From NCBI GenBank assembly GCA_045591565.1, contig JAZNTB010000100.1, forward strand, positions 1 to 18,761: DNA of 18,761 bases. The letters run 5' to 3'. Shown here piece after piece: positions 6,484 to 14,671 of this stretch. The stretch is from UBA1738 sp045591565. Its GTDB lineage: Bacteria > Bacillota > Clostridia > UBA1381. Under the pieces are notes generated by a model. It did no database searches, was not told the DNA's origin, and saw only the letters and a list, made by a program, of their open reading frames with translations. The translations under genes and the position numbers were made by a program. The first letter of the stretch is position 1. Each line of letters begins with the position of its first letter.

Positions 6484-8895
6484 ATGAAAAACTACGACTA
6501 CAAAAGCATTGAAAAGAAATGGCAGGAAACTTGGGAGGAAAAGGGTTGTTTTCACGCAGAAACCTTGAGTGAAAAGGAGCCTTTCTATGCCCTTATTGAA
6601 TTCCCTTACCCGTCCGGTCAGGGACTTCATGTGGGACATCCGAGAAGCTACACAGCGCTTGATATTCTGGCAAGAAAAAGAAGAATGCAGGGATATAATG
6701 TCCTCTACCCTATCGGCTGGGATGCATTCGGTCTTCCTACCGAAAACTTTGCTATACAGAATAAAATCCACCCGAAAATCGTTACTGAGAAGAATGTGGC
6801 AAACTTCACACGCCAGCTTAAAATGCTCGGTTTCTCCTTTGACTGGTCACGCGAGGTTAACACCACCGACCCGTCATATTATAAATGGACACAGTGGATT
6901 TTCCTTCAGCTTTTCAAAAAAGGTCTTGCTTACAAGCAGGAAATGCCTATTAACTGGTGTACAGGCTGTAAGGTAGGTCTTTCAAACGAGGAGGTTGTAA
7001 ACGGTGTCTGCGAGCGTTGCGGCAGCGAGGTTGTTCAGAAGAGAAAGAGCCAGTGGATGCTCAAAATCACCGAGTATGCACAGCGCCTTATCGATGACCT
7101 TGACGATGTTGACTACATCGAGCGTGTTAAGACTCAGCAGAAGAACTGGATTGGCAGAAGCGAGGGTGCAGAGGTTACCTTCCGCCTGACTTCAGGCGAC
7201 GATGTTGTGGTTTACACAACCCGTTGCGATACACTCTTCGGTGCAACATATATGGTACTTTCCCCGGAACACGAGCTTGTTAAAAAGCTCCTTCCTACCC
7301 TCGAAAATCAAGACGAGGTTACAGCTTATATTGCCGCGGCATCTAAAAAATCAGAATTCGAAAGAACAGAGCTTGCAAAGGACAAGACAGGCGCACGCCT
7401 TTTGGGTGTCAATGCGATAAACCCTGTTACCGGCAAGGAAATTCCGGTATTCATTTCGGACTATGTTCTTGTTACCTACGGAACAGGTGCAATTATGGCA
7501 GTTCCTGCGCATGACAGCCGTGACTGGGATTTTGCAAAAAAATTCGACCTGCCTATTATCGAGGTTGTTGCAGGCGGCGAGGATGTACAAAAAGAAGCTT
7601 ACACCGATGTTTCAAGCGGAACTATGGTTAATTCAGGGTTCTTAGACGGAATGAGCGTTTCCGAGGCAATCCCTGCTATGATAAAGTATCTTGAAGAAAA
7701 GGGCATTGGCAAAAAGAAGGTTAACTTTAAACTCCGTGACTGGGTATTCTCACGCCAGAGATACTGGGGCGAGCCTATTCCACTCGTATACTGCGAAAAG
7801 TGTGGCTGGGTGCCGATTTCAGAGGACGAGCTGCCTTTAGAGCTACCTGAAATTGACACATTTGAGCCGGGCGAAAACGGCGAATCACCGCTTGCTAAAG
7901 CTACCGAGTGGATTAACACAACCTGTCCGCACTGCGGAGGAGCTGCAAAGCGTGAAACCGACACAATGCCTCAGTGGGCAGGCTCAAGCTGGTACTTCCT
8001 GCGCTATATGGACCCACACAATAACGATGCTTTGGCATCAAAAGAGGCTCTTTCATACTGGTCACCTGTTGACTGGTACAACGGCGGTATGGAGCATACA
8101 ACGCTTCACCTTTTATACTCCCGTTTCTGGCACAAATTCCTCTATGACATCGGCGTTGTTCCGACTAAAGAGCCATACCAGAAGAGAACATCTCACGGTA
8201 TGATTTTAGGCGAAAACGGCGAGAAGATGTCAAAATCAAGAGGAAATGTGGTTAACCCTGACGAGGTTGTTAATGACTACGGTGCAGATGCTGTTCGTAC
8301 CTTTGAAATGTTTATCGGTGCATTCGACCAGTCAACGCCTTGGTCGGAAAAGGGACTCAAGGGCTGCTACAAATTCTTAGAGCGTGTATGGAATCTTCAG
8401 GATATGCTCACAGAGGATGAGGGCTACTCAAAAGAACTTGAAACCAATATGCACAAGACAATTATGAAGGTTACTGACGACTTTGAGAAGATGAAATTCA
8501 ACACCGCAATAGCGGCTATGATGAGTCTTGTTAATGATTTCTACAAGGCAGAGCGTGTTACAAAGGGCGAATATCGCACACTTATAACACTTCTAAACCC
8601 TGTTGCTCCGCATATCACAGAGGAACTCTGGGAAATGTACGGCGACGGCGGAATCTTAGCAACACACGCATGGCCTGAATACGATGAGGCTAAGACTGTT
8701 GACGATGAAATCGAAGTGGTTGTACAGATAAACGGCAAAATCAGGGATAAGATTATGATTGCAAATGGTCTTTCCCGTGAGGAAATGGAAGCAGTTGCAA
8801 AGGAATCTCCAAGAATTCAGGAGCTTACCGAAGGCAAGACCATCGTTAAGGTAATCTGCGTTCCGGGTAAACTTATTAATATTGTTATTAAATAA
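6484..8895 (+). CDS. leuS: Leucyl-tRNA synthetase
   Basis: Class I synthetase that charges tRNA-Leu with leucine using ATP. At 803 residues it has the bacterial length (B. subtilis LeuRS is about the same). In order: the HIGH-type signature HVGH (residues 49-52, after PYPSGQGL), a zinc-binding knuckle with Cys159, Cys162, Cys176 and Cys179, the CP1 editing domain (about 223-420) with YGTGAIMAVPAHDSRDWDFA including the conserved editing Asp, a second cysteine-rich segment (YCEKCGW and CPHCGG), the catalytic core, and KMSKS (581-585). A C-terminal anticodon-binding helical domain and a small end domain with VVVQINGKIRDK complete it. Nothing is missing. AGGAG (6471-6475) is 8 bases before the ATG. 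No T-box leader is possible in the 2-base gap after rsfS, so any leucine-responsive control would have to act upstream of rsfS, where I see none. Confidence 0.98.
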   Translation: MKNYDYKSIEKKWQETWEEKGCFHAETLSEKEPFYALIEFPYPSGQGLHVGHPRSYTALDILARKRRMQGYNVLYPIGWDAFGLPTENFAIQNKIHPKIVTEKNVANFTRQLKMLGFSFDWSREVNTTDPSYYKWTQWIFLQLFKKGLAYKQEMPINWCTGCKVGLSNEEVVNGVCERCGSEVVQKRKSQWMLKITEYAQRLIDDLDDVDYIERVKTQQKNWIGRSEGAEVTFRLTSGDDVVVYTTRCDTLFGATYMVLSPEHELVKKLLPTLENQDEVTAYIAAASKKSEFERTELAKDKTGARLLGVNAINPVTGKEIPVFISDYVLVTYGTGAIMAVPAHDSRDWDFAKKFDLPIIEVVAGGEDVQKEAYTDVSSGTMVNSGFLDGMSVSEAIPAMIKYLEEKGIGKKKVNFKLRDWVFSRQRYWGEPIPLVYCEKCGWVPISEDELPLELPEIDTFEPGENGESPLAKATEWINTTCPHCGGAAKRETDTMPQWAGSSWYFLRYMDPHNNDALASKEALSYWSPVDWYNGGMEHTTLHLLYSRFWHKFLYDIGVVPTKEPYQKRTSHGMILGENGEKMSKSRGNVVNPDEVVNDYGADAVRTFEMFIGAFDQSTPWSEKGLKGCYKFLERVWNLQDMLTEDEGYSKELETNMHKTIMKVTDDFEKMKFNTAIAAMMSLVNDFYKAERVTKGEYRTLITLLNPVAPHITEELWEMYGDGGILATHAWPEYDEAKTVDDEIEVVVQINGKIRDKIMIANGLSREEMEAVAKESPRIQELTEGKTIVKVICVPGKLINIVIK

Positions 8896-8902
8896 TAAAA
8901 AC

Positions 8903-8938
8903 GGGGTGTGAAAATTCTTTTTGCACCCCTCGAATTTT
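8903..8938 (+). other. Interleaved stems in the leuS-htpG gap
   Basis: GGGGTG (8903-8908) can pair with CACCCC (8924-8929), and AAAATTC (8911-8917) can pair with GAATTTT (8932-8938). The arms interleave, so the two hairpins exclude each other or form an H-type pseudoknot. The first lacks a clean T run directly after it, so it is at best a weak terminator between leuS and htpG. The second ends 5 bases before the htpG ribosome binding site. A regulatory role is inference. Confidence 0.45.
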
Positions 8939-8956
8939 TGAAAAGAGGTAATTTTT

Positions 8957-10798
8957 ATGGCTCAAGGCAACATATCTGTTAATTCGGAAAATATCTTTCC
9001 GGTAATAAAAAAATGGCTTTATTCCGATAAGGATATATTTCTTCGAGAACTTGTTTCAAACGCCTGCGATGCGATTACAAAGCTAAAAAAGCTCTCAGGC
9101 ATCGGTGAGGCACAGCTTGGAGATAGCGAAGCCTTTCGCATTGATGTTGTAATCGATAAGGAGAACAAAAGGCTTGTAATCGAAGATAACGGTATCGGAA
9201 TGACAAAGGACGAGGTGGAAAAGTACATCACCGATATCGCTTTTTCAGGTGCTACCGATTTTCTTTCAAAGTACAAAAACGAAGACGATAAGGATACACA
9301 AATCATCGGTCATTTCGGTCTTGGCTTTTATTCCGCATTTATGCCGAGTGAAAATGTGCAGATAGAAACCCTTTCCTACAAAGAGGGTGCAGAGGCTGTT
9401 AAATGGTCCTGCGACGGCGGTATGACCTACGAAATAGATACCTGCGACAAAACCTCGCGCGGCACGAAAATCACCCTTACAATCGCAGAGGATTCAGCAG
9501 AATTTTTAGAGGAGTACACCGTTCGTTCTGTGCTTTCAAAATACTGCTCCTTTATCCCTGTTGAGATTTATCTTTCGGTTATCGGCAAGGAGCCCCAAAA
9601 GGACGCAGACGGAAATATAATCCCCGAAAAGCCTATAAACGACACAACTCCGCTATGGATGAAGCTACCTAAAGACTGCAGCGAGGATGAATACAAGCAG
9701 TTCTACACAAAGGTCTTTATGGATTTTTCAGAGCCACTTTTCTACATTCACTTAAATGTAGACTTCCCGTTCAACTTAAAAGGAATTCTCTACTTCCCGA
9801 AAATAAACCACGAATTTGCTGCAAATGAAGGACAGATAAAGCTTTTTAACAATCAGGTCTTTGTTGCGGACAATGTAAAGGAAGTAATTCCCGACTTTTT
9901 AATGCTTCTAAAAGGCGTTATCGACTGTCCTGACCTGCCGCTTAATGTTTCAAGAAGCTTTTTGCAGAACGACGGATATGTCAGGAAAATTTCGGCTCAC
10001 ATCACCAAAAAGGTTGCCGACAAGCTAAAGGAAATCTACACAAAATCCCGTGAGGACTATAACCGCTACTGGGACGATATCAATGTCTTTATAAAGTACG
10101 GATGTATGCGGGACGAGAAGTTCTACGAAAAGGTTCGGGACTTTATCATTTACAAGGATATTGACGGAAAATACCTTTCTCTTGCCGAGTACACAGAGGG
10201 CAAGGAGAATAAAAATGTGTACTATGTTTCGGACGAGGCGATGCAATCACAGTACATCGCACGCTTTAAAAAAGAGGGCATAAATGCCGTAATTCTTCCG
10301 TCTATGATGGATACGCATTTTATCTCCTTTATCGAGATGAAGGAGGAGGGCGTAAAATTCCTGCGTATCGACTCAAGTCTTTCGGATAATATTGAGTCCG
10401 GTGCGGCTGCCGACGAGGAATTTAACAACGCATTGATTGAAAGCTTTAAATCTGCCCTTAGCGACGACACCTTGAAAATCGAGGTACAGCCTCTTAAAAA
10501 TGCAGATACCTCTGCTGTTATTCTACTTTCCGAGGAGTCACGCAGAATGCAGGAAATGTACCGCTCCTACGGTGCTCAGTTTGCCGGCATGGGAGATATC
10601 TTCAAAGACGAGCTTACTCTTGTTTTAAACAGCAACAATGCTCTTATCAAAAAGGTTTCCGCACTGCCGGACGAGGACAAAAATATGGTCTGCGAGCATA
10701 TCTTCGACTTAGCGCTTTTGTGCCACAAGCCGCTTACAGCAGACAGAATGGAAAAGTTCGTTGAACGCTCCCTTGCGCTCATAGAAAAATCCCTTTAA
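8957..10798 (+). CDS. htpG: Hsp90 family chaperone HtpG
   Basis: Cytoplasmic ATP-dependent dimeric chaperone that remodels client proteins, often with DnaK. At 613 residues it has the standard bacterial length. The N-terminal GHKL ATPase is intact: LRELVSNACDA with Glu31, Asn35 and Asp38, DNGIGM (77-82), and the lid/glycine motif IIGHFGLGFYSAFMPSENV. The middle domain follows, with FPFNLKGILYFPKI and the conserved catalytic-loop region LPLNVSRSFLQND, and the C-terminal dimerisation domain ends without a eukaryotic MEEVD tail. AAGAGGT lies 8 bases before the ATG. It follows leuS by 61 bases on the same strand with no clear promoter or strong terminator between, so it may be read through from rsfS-leuS. 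No CIRCE (HrcA) repeat is visible upstream. Confidence 0.98.
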   Translation: MAQGNISVNSENIFPVIKKWLYSDKDIFLRELVSNACDAITKLKKLSGIGEAQLGDSEAFRIDVVIDKENKRLVIEDNGIGMTKDEVEKYITDIAFSGATDFLSKYKNEDDKDTQIIGHFGLGFYSAFMPSENVQIETLSYKEGAEAVKWSCDGGMTYEIDTCDKTSRGTKITLTIAEDSAEFLEEYTVRSVLSKYCSFIPVEIYLSVIGKEPQKDADGNIIPEKPINDTTPLWMKLPKDCSEDEYKQFYTKVFMDFSEPLFYIHLNVDFPFNLKGILYFPKINHEFAANEGQIKLFNNQVFVADNVKEVIPDFLMLLKGVIDCPDLPLNVSRSFLQNDGYVRKISAHITKKVADKLKEIYTKSREDYNRYWDDINVFIKYGCMRDEKFYEKVRDFIIYKDIDGKYLSLAEYTEGKENKNVYYVSDEAMQSQYIARFKKEGINAVILPSMMDTHFISFIEMKEEGVKFLRIDSSLSDNIESGAAADEEFNNALIESFKSALSDDTLKIEVQPLKNADTSAVILLSEESRRMQEMYRSYGAQFAGMGDIFKDELTLVLNSNNALIKKVSALPDEDKNMVCEHIFDLALLCHKPLTADRMEKFVERSLALIEKSL

Positions 10799-10805
10799 AA
10801 AGCAG

Positions 10806-10838
10806 AATATCCCGCACAAAAATGCGGGATATTTTTTT
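10806..10838 (+). terminator. Intrinsic terminator after htpG
   Basis: A perfect 11-bp stem, AATATCCCGCA (10806-10816) with TGCGGGATATT (10823-10833), a 6-base loop and a T7 run. It starts 7 bases after the htpG stop. Confidence 0.95.
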
Positions 10839-10871
10839 GCCCCAAAAGTGCGTCTAATTTAGCTAAAAAGC

Positions 10872-10900
10872 TTGATTTTTCCGTGTTTTTATGATATAAT
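10872..10900 (+). promoter_or_regulatory. Promoter of gyrA and the cyclophilin genes
   Basis: TTGATT (10872-10877), exactly 17 bases, then a consensus TATAAT (10895-10900) with an extended -10 TG (10892-10893). It gives a leader of about 43 bases to the gyrA start. This is one of the two strongest promoters in the window. Confidence 0.88.
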
Positions 10901-10934
10901 TAAATGGATGTAAAATACCTTATTTTTTACGATT

Positions 10935-10941
10935 GGGAGGG
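10935..10941 (+). promoter_or_regulatory. Ribosome binding site that fixes the GTG start of gyrA
   Basis: GGGAGGG is 8 bases before the GTG at 10950. The next in-frame ATG is 11 codons further on and has no comparable site, so the GTG is the start. Confidence 0.8.
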
Positions 10942-10949
10942 AATTTAAG

Positions 10950-13448
10950 GTGGCTAAAGTTTTTAAAGAAAAAGAGCTCGATATGGAGGCAATCGCCAAC
11001 CAGAAAATAGTAGATGTAGAGCTTAATTCCGAAATGAAAAAATCATATATAGATTACGCCATGAGCGTTATCGTATCCCGTGCACTTCCTGATGTGCGTG
11101 ACGGTATGAAACCGGTTCACAGGCGTATTTTATACGATATGTACGAGGCAGGACTTTTATACGAAGCAGACTTCAGAAAGTCTGCTGCTACTGTCGGCGA
11201 TGTTCTCGGTAAATACCACCCGCACGGCGACGCCTCTGTTTACGACGCAATGGTAAGAATGGGGCAGGACTTCTCTCTTCGTTATCCGCTCGTTCAGGGT
11301 AAGGGTAACTTCGGTTCTATCGACGGCGACCCGCCTGCTGCTTACCGTTATACCGAAGCAAAAATGTCAAAGCTTTCTGCTGAAATGCTTTCGGACATCG
11401 AAAAGCAGACAGTTGATTTCGTTCCTAACTACGACGATAAGCTATTAGAGCCTGATGTTCTTCCTTCCCGCTTTCCAAATCTTCTGGTAAACGGCTCATC
11501 AGGTATTGCGGTTGGTATGGCAACGAATATTCCGCCGCACAACCTTTCAGAAACCATCGACGGTATCATCGCAACAATTGATGACCCGATGATTACCATT
11601 GAAGAGCTTATGCAGGACTACATCAAGGGTCCGGACTTCCCGACTGGCGGAGTTATTATGGGCAGAAGCGGTATCCGCAAGGCATACACAACAGGTCGAG
11701 GCAGAATTATCGTTCGTGCCAAAGCCGAAATCGAGGAGCTTTCGGGCGGCAGACAGAGAATTGTCGTTTCCGAGCTTCCGTATCAGGTTAACAAGGCAAG
11801 ACTTGAAAAATATATAAACGAGCTTGTTCGTGACGGCAAAATCGACGGCATTTCATCAACACGAGATGAGTCGGACGAAAATATGCACCTCATTGTAGAG
11901 CTTAAGCGTGACGCAAATGCAAATGTCGTTTTAAACAATCTCTTTAAGTTCACACAGATGCAGGAAACCTTCGGCGTTATTATGCTTGCGCTTGTTGATA
12001 AGGAGCCGAAAATTCTCAACCTGCGTGAAATGATTGATGCGTACATCTCGCATCAGCAGGATGTTATCCGCCGCCGTACTCAGTTCGACCTTTCAAAGGC
12101 TGAGGAGCGTCTGCATCTTTTAGAGGGCTACAAGCTCGTTGTTGAAAATATCGACGAGGTTGTTGCAATAATTAGAAAATCTGCATCTATTGCTGACGCA
12201 AAGCTTGCACTTTCCGAAAAATTCGGTCTTTCCGAAATTCAGGCAACCGCAATCGTGCAGATGCAGCTTGGTCGTCTATCCGGTATGGAGCGTGACAAAA
12301 TTGAAACCGAATACGAACAGACTGTTGAGAAAATCGCAGGTCTGCGTGATATTTTAGAGCATGACGACAAGGTTTTGGGAATTGTTAAAGAAGACCTTCT
12401 CAAAATTAAGGCAAAATACGGTGATGAAAGACGCACCGAGATTGCCGCAGGCTCTATTGATATAGAGGACGAGGACTTAATCGAGGAAGAGGATGTTGTT
12501 ATCACTCTTACCCACACAGGTTATACAAAGCGTGTACCTGTGGACACTTATAAGTCACAGCACAGAGGCGGACGCGGCATTTCAGGAATGACAACGCGTG
12601 AAGAGGATTTTGTGGAGCATCTTTTCACAACCTCAACTCACAACCATATTCTATTCTTTACAGACCGCGGCATTGTTTACCGCTTAAAAGCATATCAGAT
12701 TCCGGAGGCAGGCAGACAGGCAAAGGGTACGGCAATCGTAAATCTTCTGCCTCTTGAAACCGGCGAAAAGATAACCGCAATGATTCCGGTATCGAGCTTT
12801 GAAGAGGACCGCTACCTCACCTTTATTACAAAGGACGGAACAATTAAAAAGACCGACCTTATGGCATATTCAAAAATCCGTGCAAGCGGACTTCGTGCAA
12901 TCGAAATTGCCGAGGGTGATGAACTTATCGGCGTGAAAATAACAGACAGCAACTCTGAAATTATGATTGGAACCCGAAACGGTCTGGCTATTCGTTTTGC
13001 CGCAAGCGATGTTCGCCCGATGGGCAGAACCGCACACGGCGTTCGCGGTATCCGTCTGAAAAAAGACGACTATGTTGTTGCTGCAGTAAGCGTTGAGGAG
13101 GGCAAACAGCTCCTCACCATCACCGAAAACGGCTACGGCAAAAAGACAGACTTTGACGAGTACAGGCTCCAGTCACGAGGCGGAAGCGGAATATTTAACT
13201 ACAAGCTTACAGAAAAAACCGGCGCAGTTATTGGTATGGCTGCCGTTTGCGATGACGATGATGTTATGATGATTACATCTGCCGGCGTTATTATAAGAAC
13301 ACACACAGCGGAAATCAGCACCTTTGGAAGACAAACGCAAGGAGTGCGTGTAATGAAGCTTACAGACGGAATAAGCGCCGCTTCAATAGCTGTAACCCCT
13401 CATACAGAGGAAACCGAAGAAAGCGAGGAAACCCCAAATGAAGAATAA
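10950..13448 (+). CDS. gyrA: DNA gyrase subunit A
   Basis: Breakage-reunion subunit of the type IIA topoisomerase that introduces negative supercoils; it acts as A2B2 with GyrB, which is not in this window. Of 832 residues, about 20-500 are the winged-helix/tower/coiled-coil core, with the catalytic Tyr134 in AYRYTE. The C-terminal beta-pinwheel begins around 510 and carries a GyrA-box-like QHRGGRG (537-543; the consensus has Arg/Lys as second residue), which favours gyrase over topoisomerase IV. The quinolone region reads HPHGDASVYDAMVRMGQ, so Ala95 occupies the position of E. coli Ser83 while Asp99 keeps the place of Asp87. The tail is acidic (TEETEESEETPNEE). It starts at GTG after a strong ribosome binding site and promoter. 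The last 11 bases overlap the start of the next gene. gyrB is not adjacent, unlike the common gyrB-gyrA pairing. Confidence 0.96.
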   Translation: MAKVFKEKELDMEAIANQKIVDVELNSEMKKSYIDYAMSVIVSRALPDVRDGMKPVHRRILYDMYEAGLLYEADFRKSAATVGDVLGKYHPHGDASVYDAMVRMGQDFSLRYPLVQGKGNFGSIDGDPPAAYRYTEAKMSKLSAEMLSDIEKQTVDFVPNYDDKLLEPDVLPSRFPNLLVNGSSGIAVGMATNIPPHNLSETIDGIIATIDDPMITIEELMQDYIKGPDFPTGGVIMGRSGIRKAYTTGRGRIIVRAKAEIEELSGGRQRIVVSELPYQVNKARLEKYINELVRDGKIDGISSTRDESDENMHLIVELKRDANANVVLNNLFKFTQMQETFGVIMLALVDKEPKILNLREMIDAYISHQQDVIRRRTQFDLSKAEERLHLLEGYKLVVENIDEVVAIIRKSASIADAKLALSEKFGLSEIQATAIVQMQLGRLSGMERDKIETEYEQTVEKIAGLRDILEHDDKVLGIVKEDLLKIKAKYGDERRTEIAAGSIDIEDEDLIEEEDVVITLTHTGYTKRVPVDTYKSQHRGGRGISGMTTREEDFVEHLFTTSTHNHILFFTDRGIVYRLKAYQIPEAGRQAKGTAIVNLLPLETGEKITAMIPVSSFEEDRYLTFITKDGTIKKTDLMAYSKIRASGLRAIEIAEGDELIGVKITDSNSEIMIGTRNGLAIRFAASDVRPMGRTAHGVRGIRLKKDDYVVAAVSVEEGKQLLTITENGYGKKTDFDEYRLQSRGGSGIFNYKLTEKTGAVIGMAAVCDDDDVMMITSAGVIIRTHTAEISTFGRQTQGVRVMKLTDGISAASIAVTPHTEETEESEETPNEE

Positions 13449-14076
13449 TAAATTTACAAAAATCGCAATGGCTCTCGTTACTGCTCTTGCAATCATGATT
13501 CCTGCAGGCTGCAGCGACAACGAGCTTGCAGATACAGTGAATATCCGCATTGAGCTTGCTGACGGCAGAGAAATGAAGGGTGAGCTTTATACAAAAATTG
13601 CACCTTTATCAGTTGCTAACTTCGTAAAGCTTGCAGAAGAGGATTTCTTTGACGGTCTTATTTTCCACAGAGTTATCGAAGGCTTTATGATTCAGGGCGG
13701 CGGCTATGACGAAACCTTCTATGACGGCAATTTTAATGCCAAAGAGACAGAAACAATCAAGGGCGAATTCTCCGCAAACGGCAAAAGAAATGACCTAAAA
13801 CACACAAAAGGCGTTCTTTCCATGGCAAGAACCAACGATATGAACTCAGCATCAAGCCAGTTCTTTATCATGCACGAGGATGCTCCGCACTTAGACGGTC
13901 AGTATGCAGCTTTCGGTAAAATCACCGAAGGTCTCGATGTTGTTGACGCAATCGCAAACGGCAAAACCACAGCTCTTGAGGGAATAGTTAATTTCGAGGG
14001 TAAGGACTATCCGCAAAAGATGAGCGATGTTCCTGAGGAAGCCGTAGTTATCAAGACAATCGATATTATTGAATAA
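13438..14076 (+). CDS. Cyclophilin-type peptidyl-prolyl isomerase, probable lipoprotein
   Basis: Cis-trans prolyl isomerase predicted to act outside the membrane. Of 212 residues, 1-25 look like a lipoprotein signal (basic MKNNKFTK, a hydrophobic stretch, then IPAGC with Cys25). The lipobox is imperfect, with Pro at -3, so lipidation is likely but not certain. The cyclophilin domain (about 32-212) has FHRVIEGFMIQGGG with the catalytic Arg, Phe and Gln, and NSASSQFFIMHEDAPHLDGQYAAFG. The residue equivalent to human CypA Trp121 is His, which predicts weak cyclosporin binding. Compared with its neighbour it carries an insert of about 20 residues near the C-terminus (LEGIVNFEGKDYPQKMSD). It starts inside the last codons of gyrA (11-base overlap, different frame), so it is expected to be translated after gyrA by coupling. 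It is followed 14 bases later by a second cyclophilin. Confidence 0.92.
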   Translation: MKNNKFTKIAMALVTALAIMIPAGCSDNELADTVNIRIELADGREMKGELYTKIAPLSVANFVKLAEEDFFDGLIFHRVIEGFMIQGGGYDETFYDGNFNAKETETIKGEFSANGKRNDLKHTKGVLSMARTNDMNSASSQFFIMHEDAPHLDGQYAAFGKITEGLDVVDAIANGKTTALEGIVNFEGKDYPQKMSDVPEEAVVIKTIDIIE

Positions 14077-14440
14077 GAGAGGTTACAGTTATGGTTAACA
14101 TTGAAATAGAAATGACAAACGGTGACATCATAAAGGCTGAGCTTTACCCTGATGTTGCGCCAATCACAGTTGAAAACTTCGTAAAGCTTATCGGCGAAAA
14201 CTTTTTCGACGGTCTTATTTTCCACAGAGTTATAAAGGGCTTTATGATTCAGGGCGGCGGTTACTATGAAAACGGTGCTCACAAGGATGCTGCCTCCATC
14301 AAGGGCGAGTTTGCTGCAAACGGCGTTCCTAATGACCTAAAGCACACAAGAGGCGTTCTTTCCATGGCAAGAACTATGTTCCCGAACTCAGCATCAAGCC
14401 AGTTCTTTATTATGCACGAGGATGCTCCGCACTTAGACGG
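13842..14440 (+). repeat. 57-bp near-identical direct repeat within the two cyclophilin genes
   Basis: Copies at 13842-13898 and 14384-14440, 542 bases apart, differ at only one base (13869 C against 14411 T). Both lie in the same part of the cyclophilin domain, so they come from the gene duplication, kept alike by selection, recent origin or gene conversion. The span given covers both copies and the sequence between. Confidence 0.85.
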
Positions 14441-14567
14441 CCAGTATGCAGCCTTCGGTAAAGTTACCGACGGCATGGCTTGCGTGGACAAAATTGCAGA
14501 ATGTGCTACCGATATGGGCGATGCACCTATAGAAAAACAGGTTATTAAAACTATAAGACTTGCATAA
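14091..14567 (+). CDS. Cyclophilin-type peptidyl-prolyl isomerase, cytoplasmic
   Basis: Prolyl isomerase of 158 residues consisting of a single cyclophilin domain with no signal peptide, so it should act in the cytoplasm. Catalytic motifs FHRVIKGFMIQGGG and NSASSQFFIMHEDAPHLDGQYAAFG are intact, again with His at the CypA Trp121 position. AGAGG is 8 bases upstream of the ATG. It is a close paralogue of the preceding gene: bases 14384-14440 match 13842-13898 with a single difference, while the N- and C-terminal parts have diverged. It is the last gene of the gyrA transcript and is followed by a hairpin. I do not assign ppiA or ppiB because the family names are not applied consistently in Clostridia. 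Confidence 0.95.
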   Translation: MVNIEIEMTNGDIIKAELYPDVAPITVENFVKLIGENFFDGLIFHRVIKGFMIQGGGYYENGAHKDAASIKGEFAANGVPNDLKHTRGVLSMARTMFPNSASSQFFIMHEDAPHLDGQYAAFGKVTDGMACVDKIAECATDMGDAPIEKQVIKTIRLA

Positions 14568-14617
14568 AATGTGCTGCAGCAGATTTATATTATACCCTTG
14601 CTGCAGCCTATTTTATT
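14566..14617 (+). terminator. Probable terminator of the gyrA-cyclophilin operon
   Basis: A 9-bp stem, GCTGCAGCA (14573-14581) with TGCTGCAGC (14599-14607), has a long 17-base loop and can be extended by AAAAT (14566-14570) with ATTTT (14610-14614). The following tail is T-rich but interrupted. It begins just after the stop of the second cyclophilin. Confidence 0.65.
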
Positions 14618-14622
14618 GAATA

Positions 14623-14650
14623 TTGCATTTTGCAAAGCCCATTATATAAT
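14623..14650 (+). promoter_or_regulatory. Promoter of prfA operon
   Basis: A consensus -10 TATAAT (14645-14650) lies 16 bases after TTGCAT (14623-14628), a modest -35. The leader to the prfA ATG is about 15 bases. It shows that transcription starts after the in-frame TTG at 14630, which therefore cannot be the start codon. Confidence 0.7.
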
Positions 14651-14658
14651 ACATCTAT

Positions 14659-14664
14659 AAGGAG
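14659..14664 (+). promoter_or_regulatory. Ribosome binding site that fixes the prfA start
   Basis: AAGGAG is 7 bases before the ATG at 14672. It chooses that ATG over the upstream in-frame TTG at 14630. Confidence 0.85.
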
Positions 14665-14671
14665 ATTATTT

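Noticed and set aside
10950..13448. Topoisomerase IV subunit ParC instead of GyrA
   Set aside because: Length, complete C-terminal pinwheel and the QHRGGRG GyrA-box-like motif at its start favour gyrase.
14623..14635. TTGCA-TTT-TGCAA palindrome over the prfA -35 as an operator
   Set aside because: Arms of five AT-rich bases are too short to argue for a specific repressor site without conservation data.
14630..14671. In-frame TTG start 14 codons before the prfA ATG
   Set aside because: It lies within the promoter (upstream of the -10 box) and has no ribosome binding site, while the ATG at 14672 has AAGGAG at 7 bases and matches the family N-terminus.
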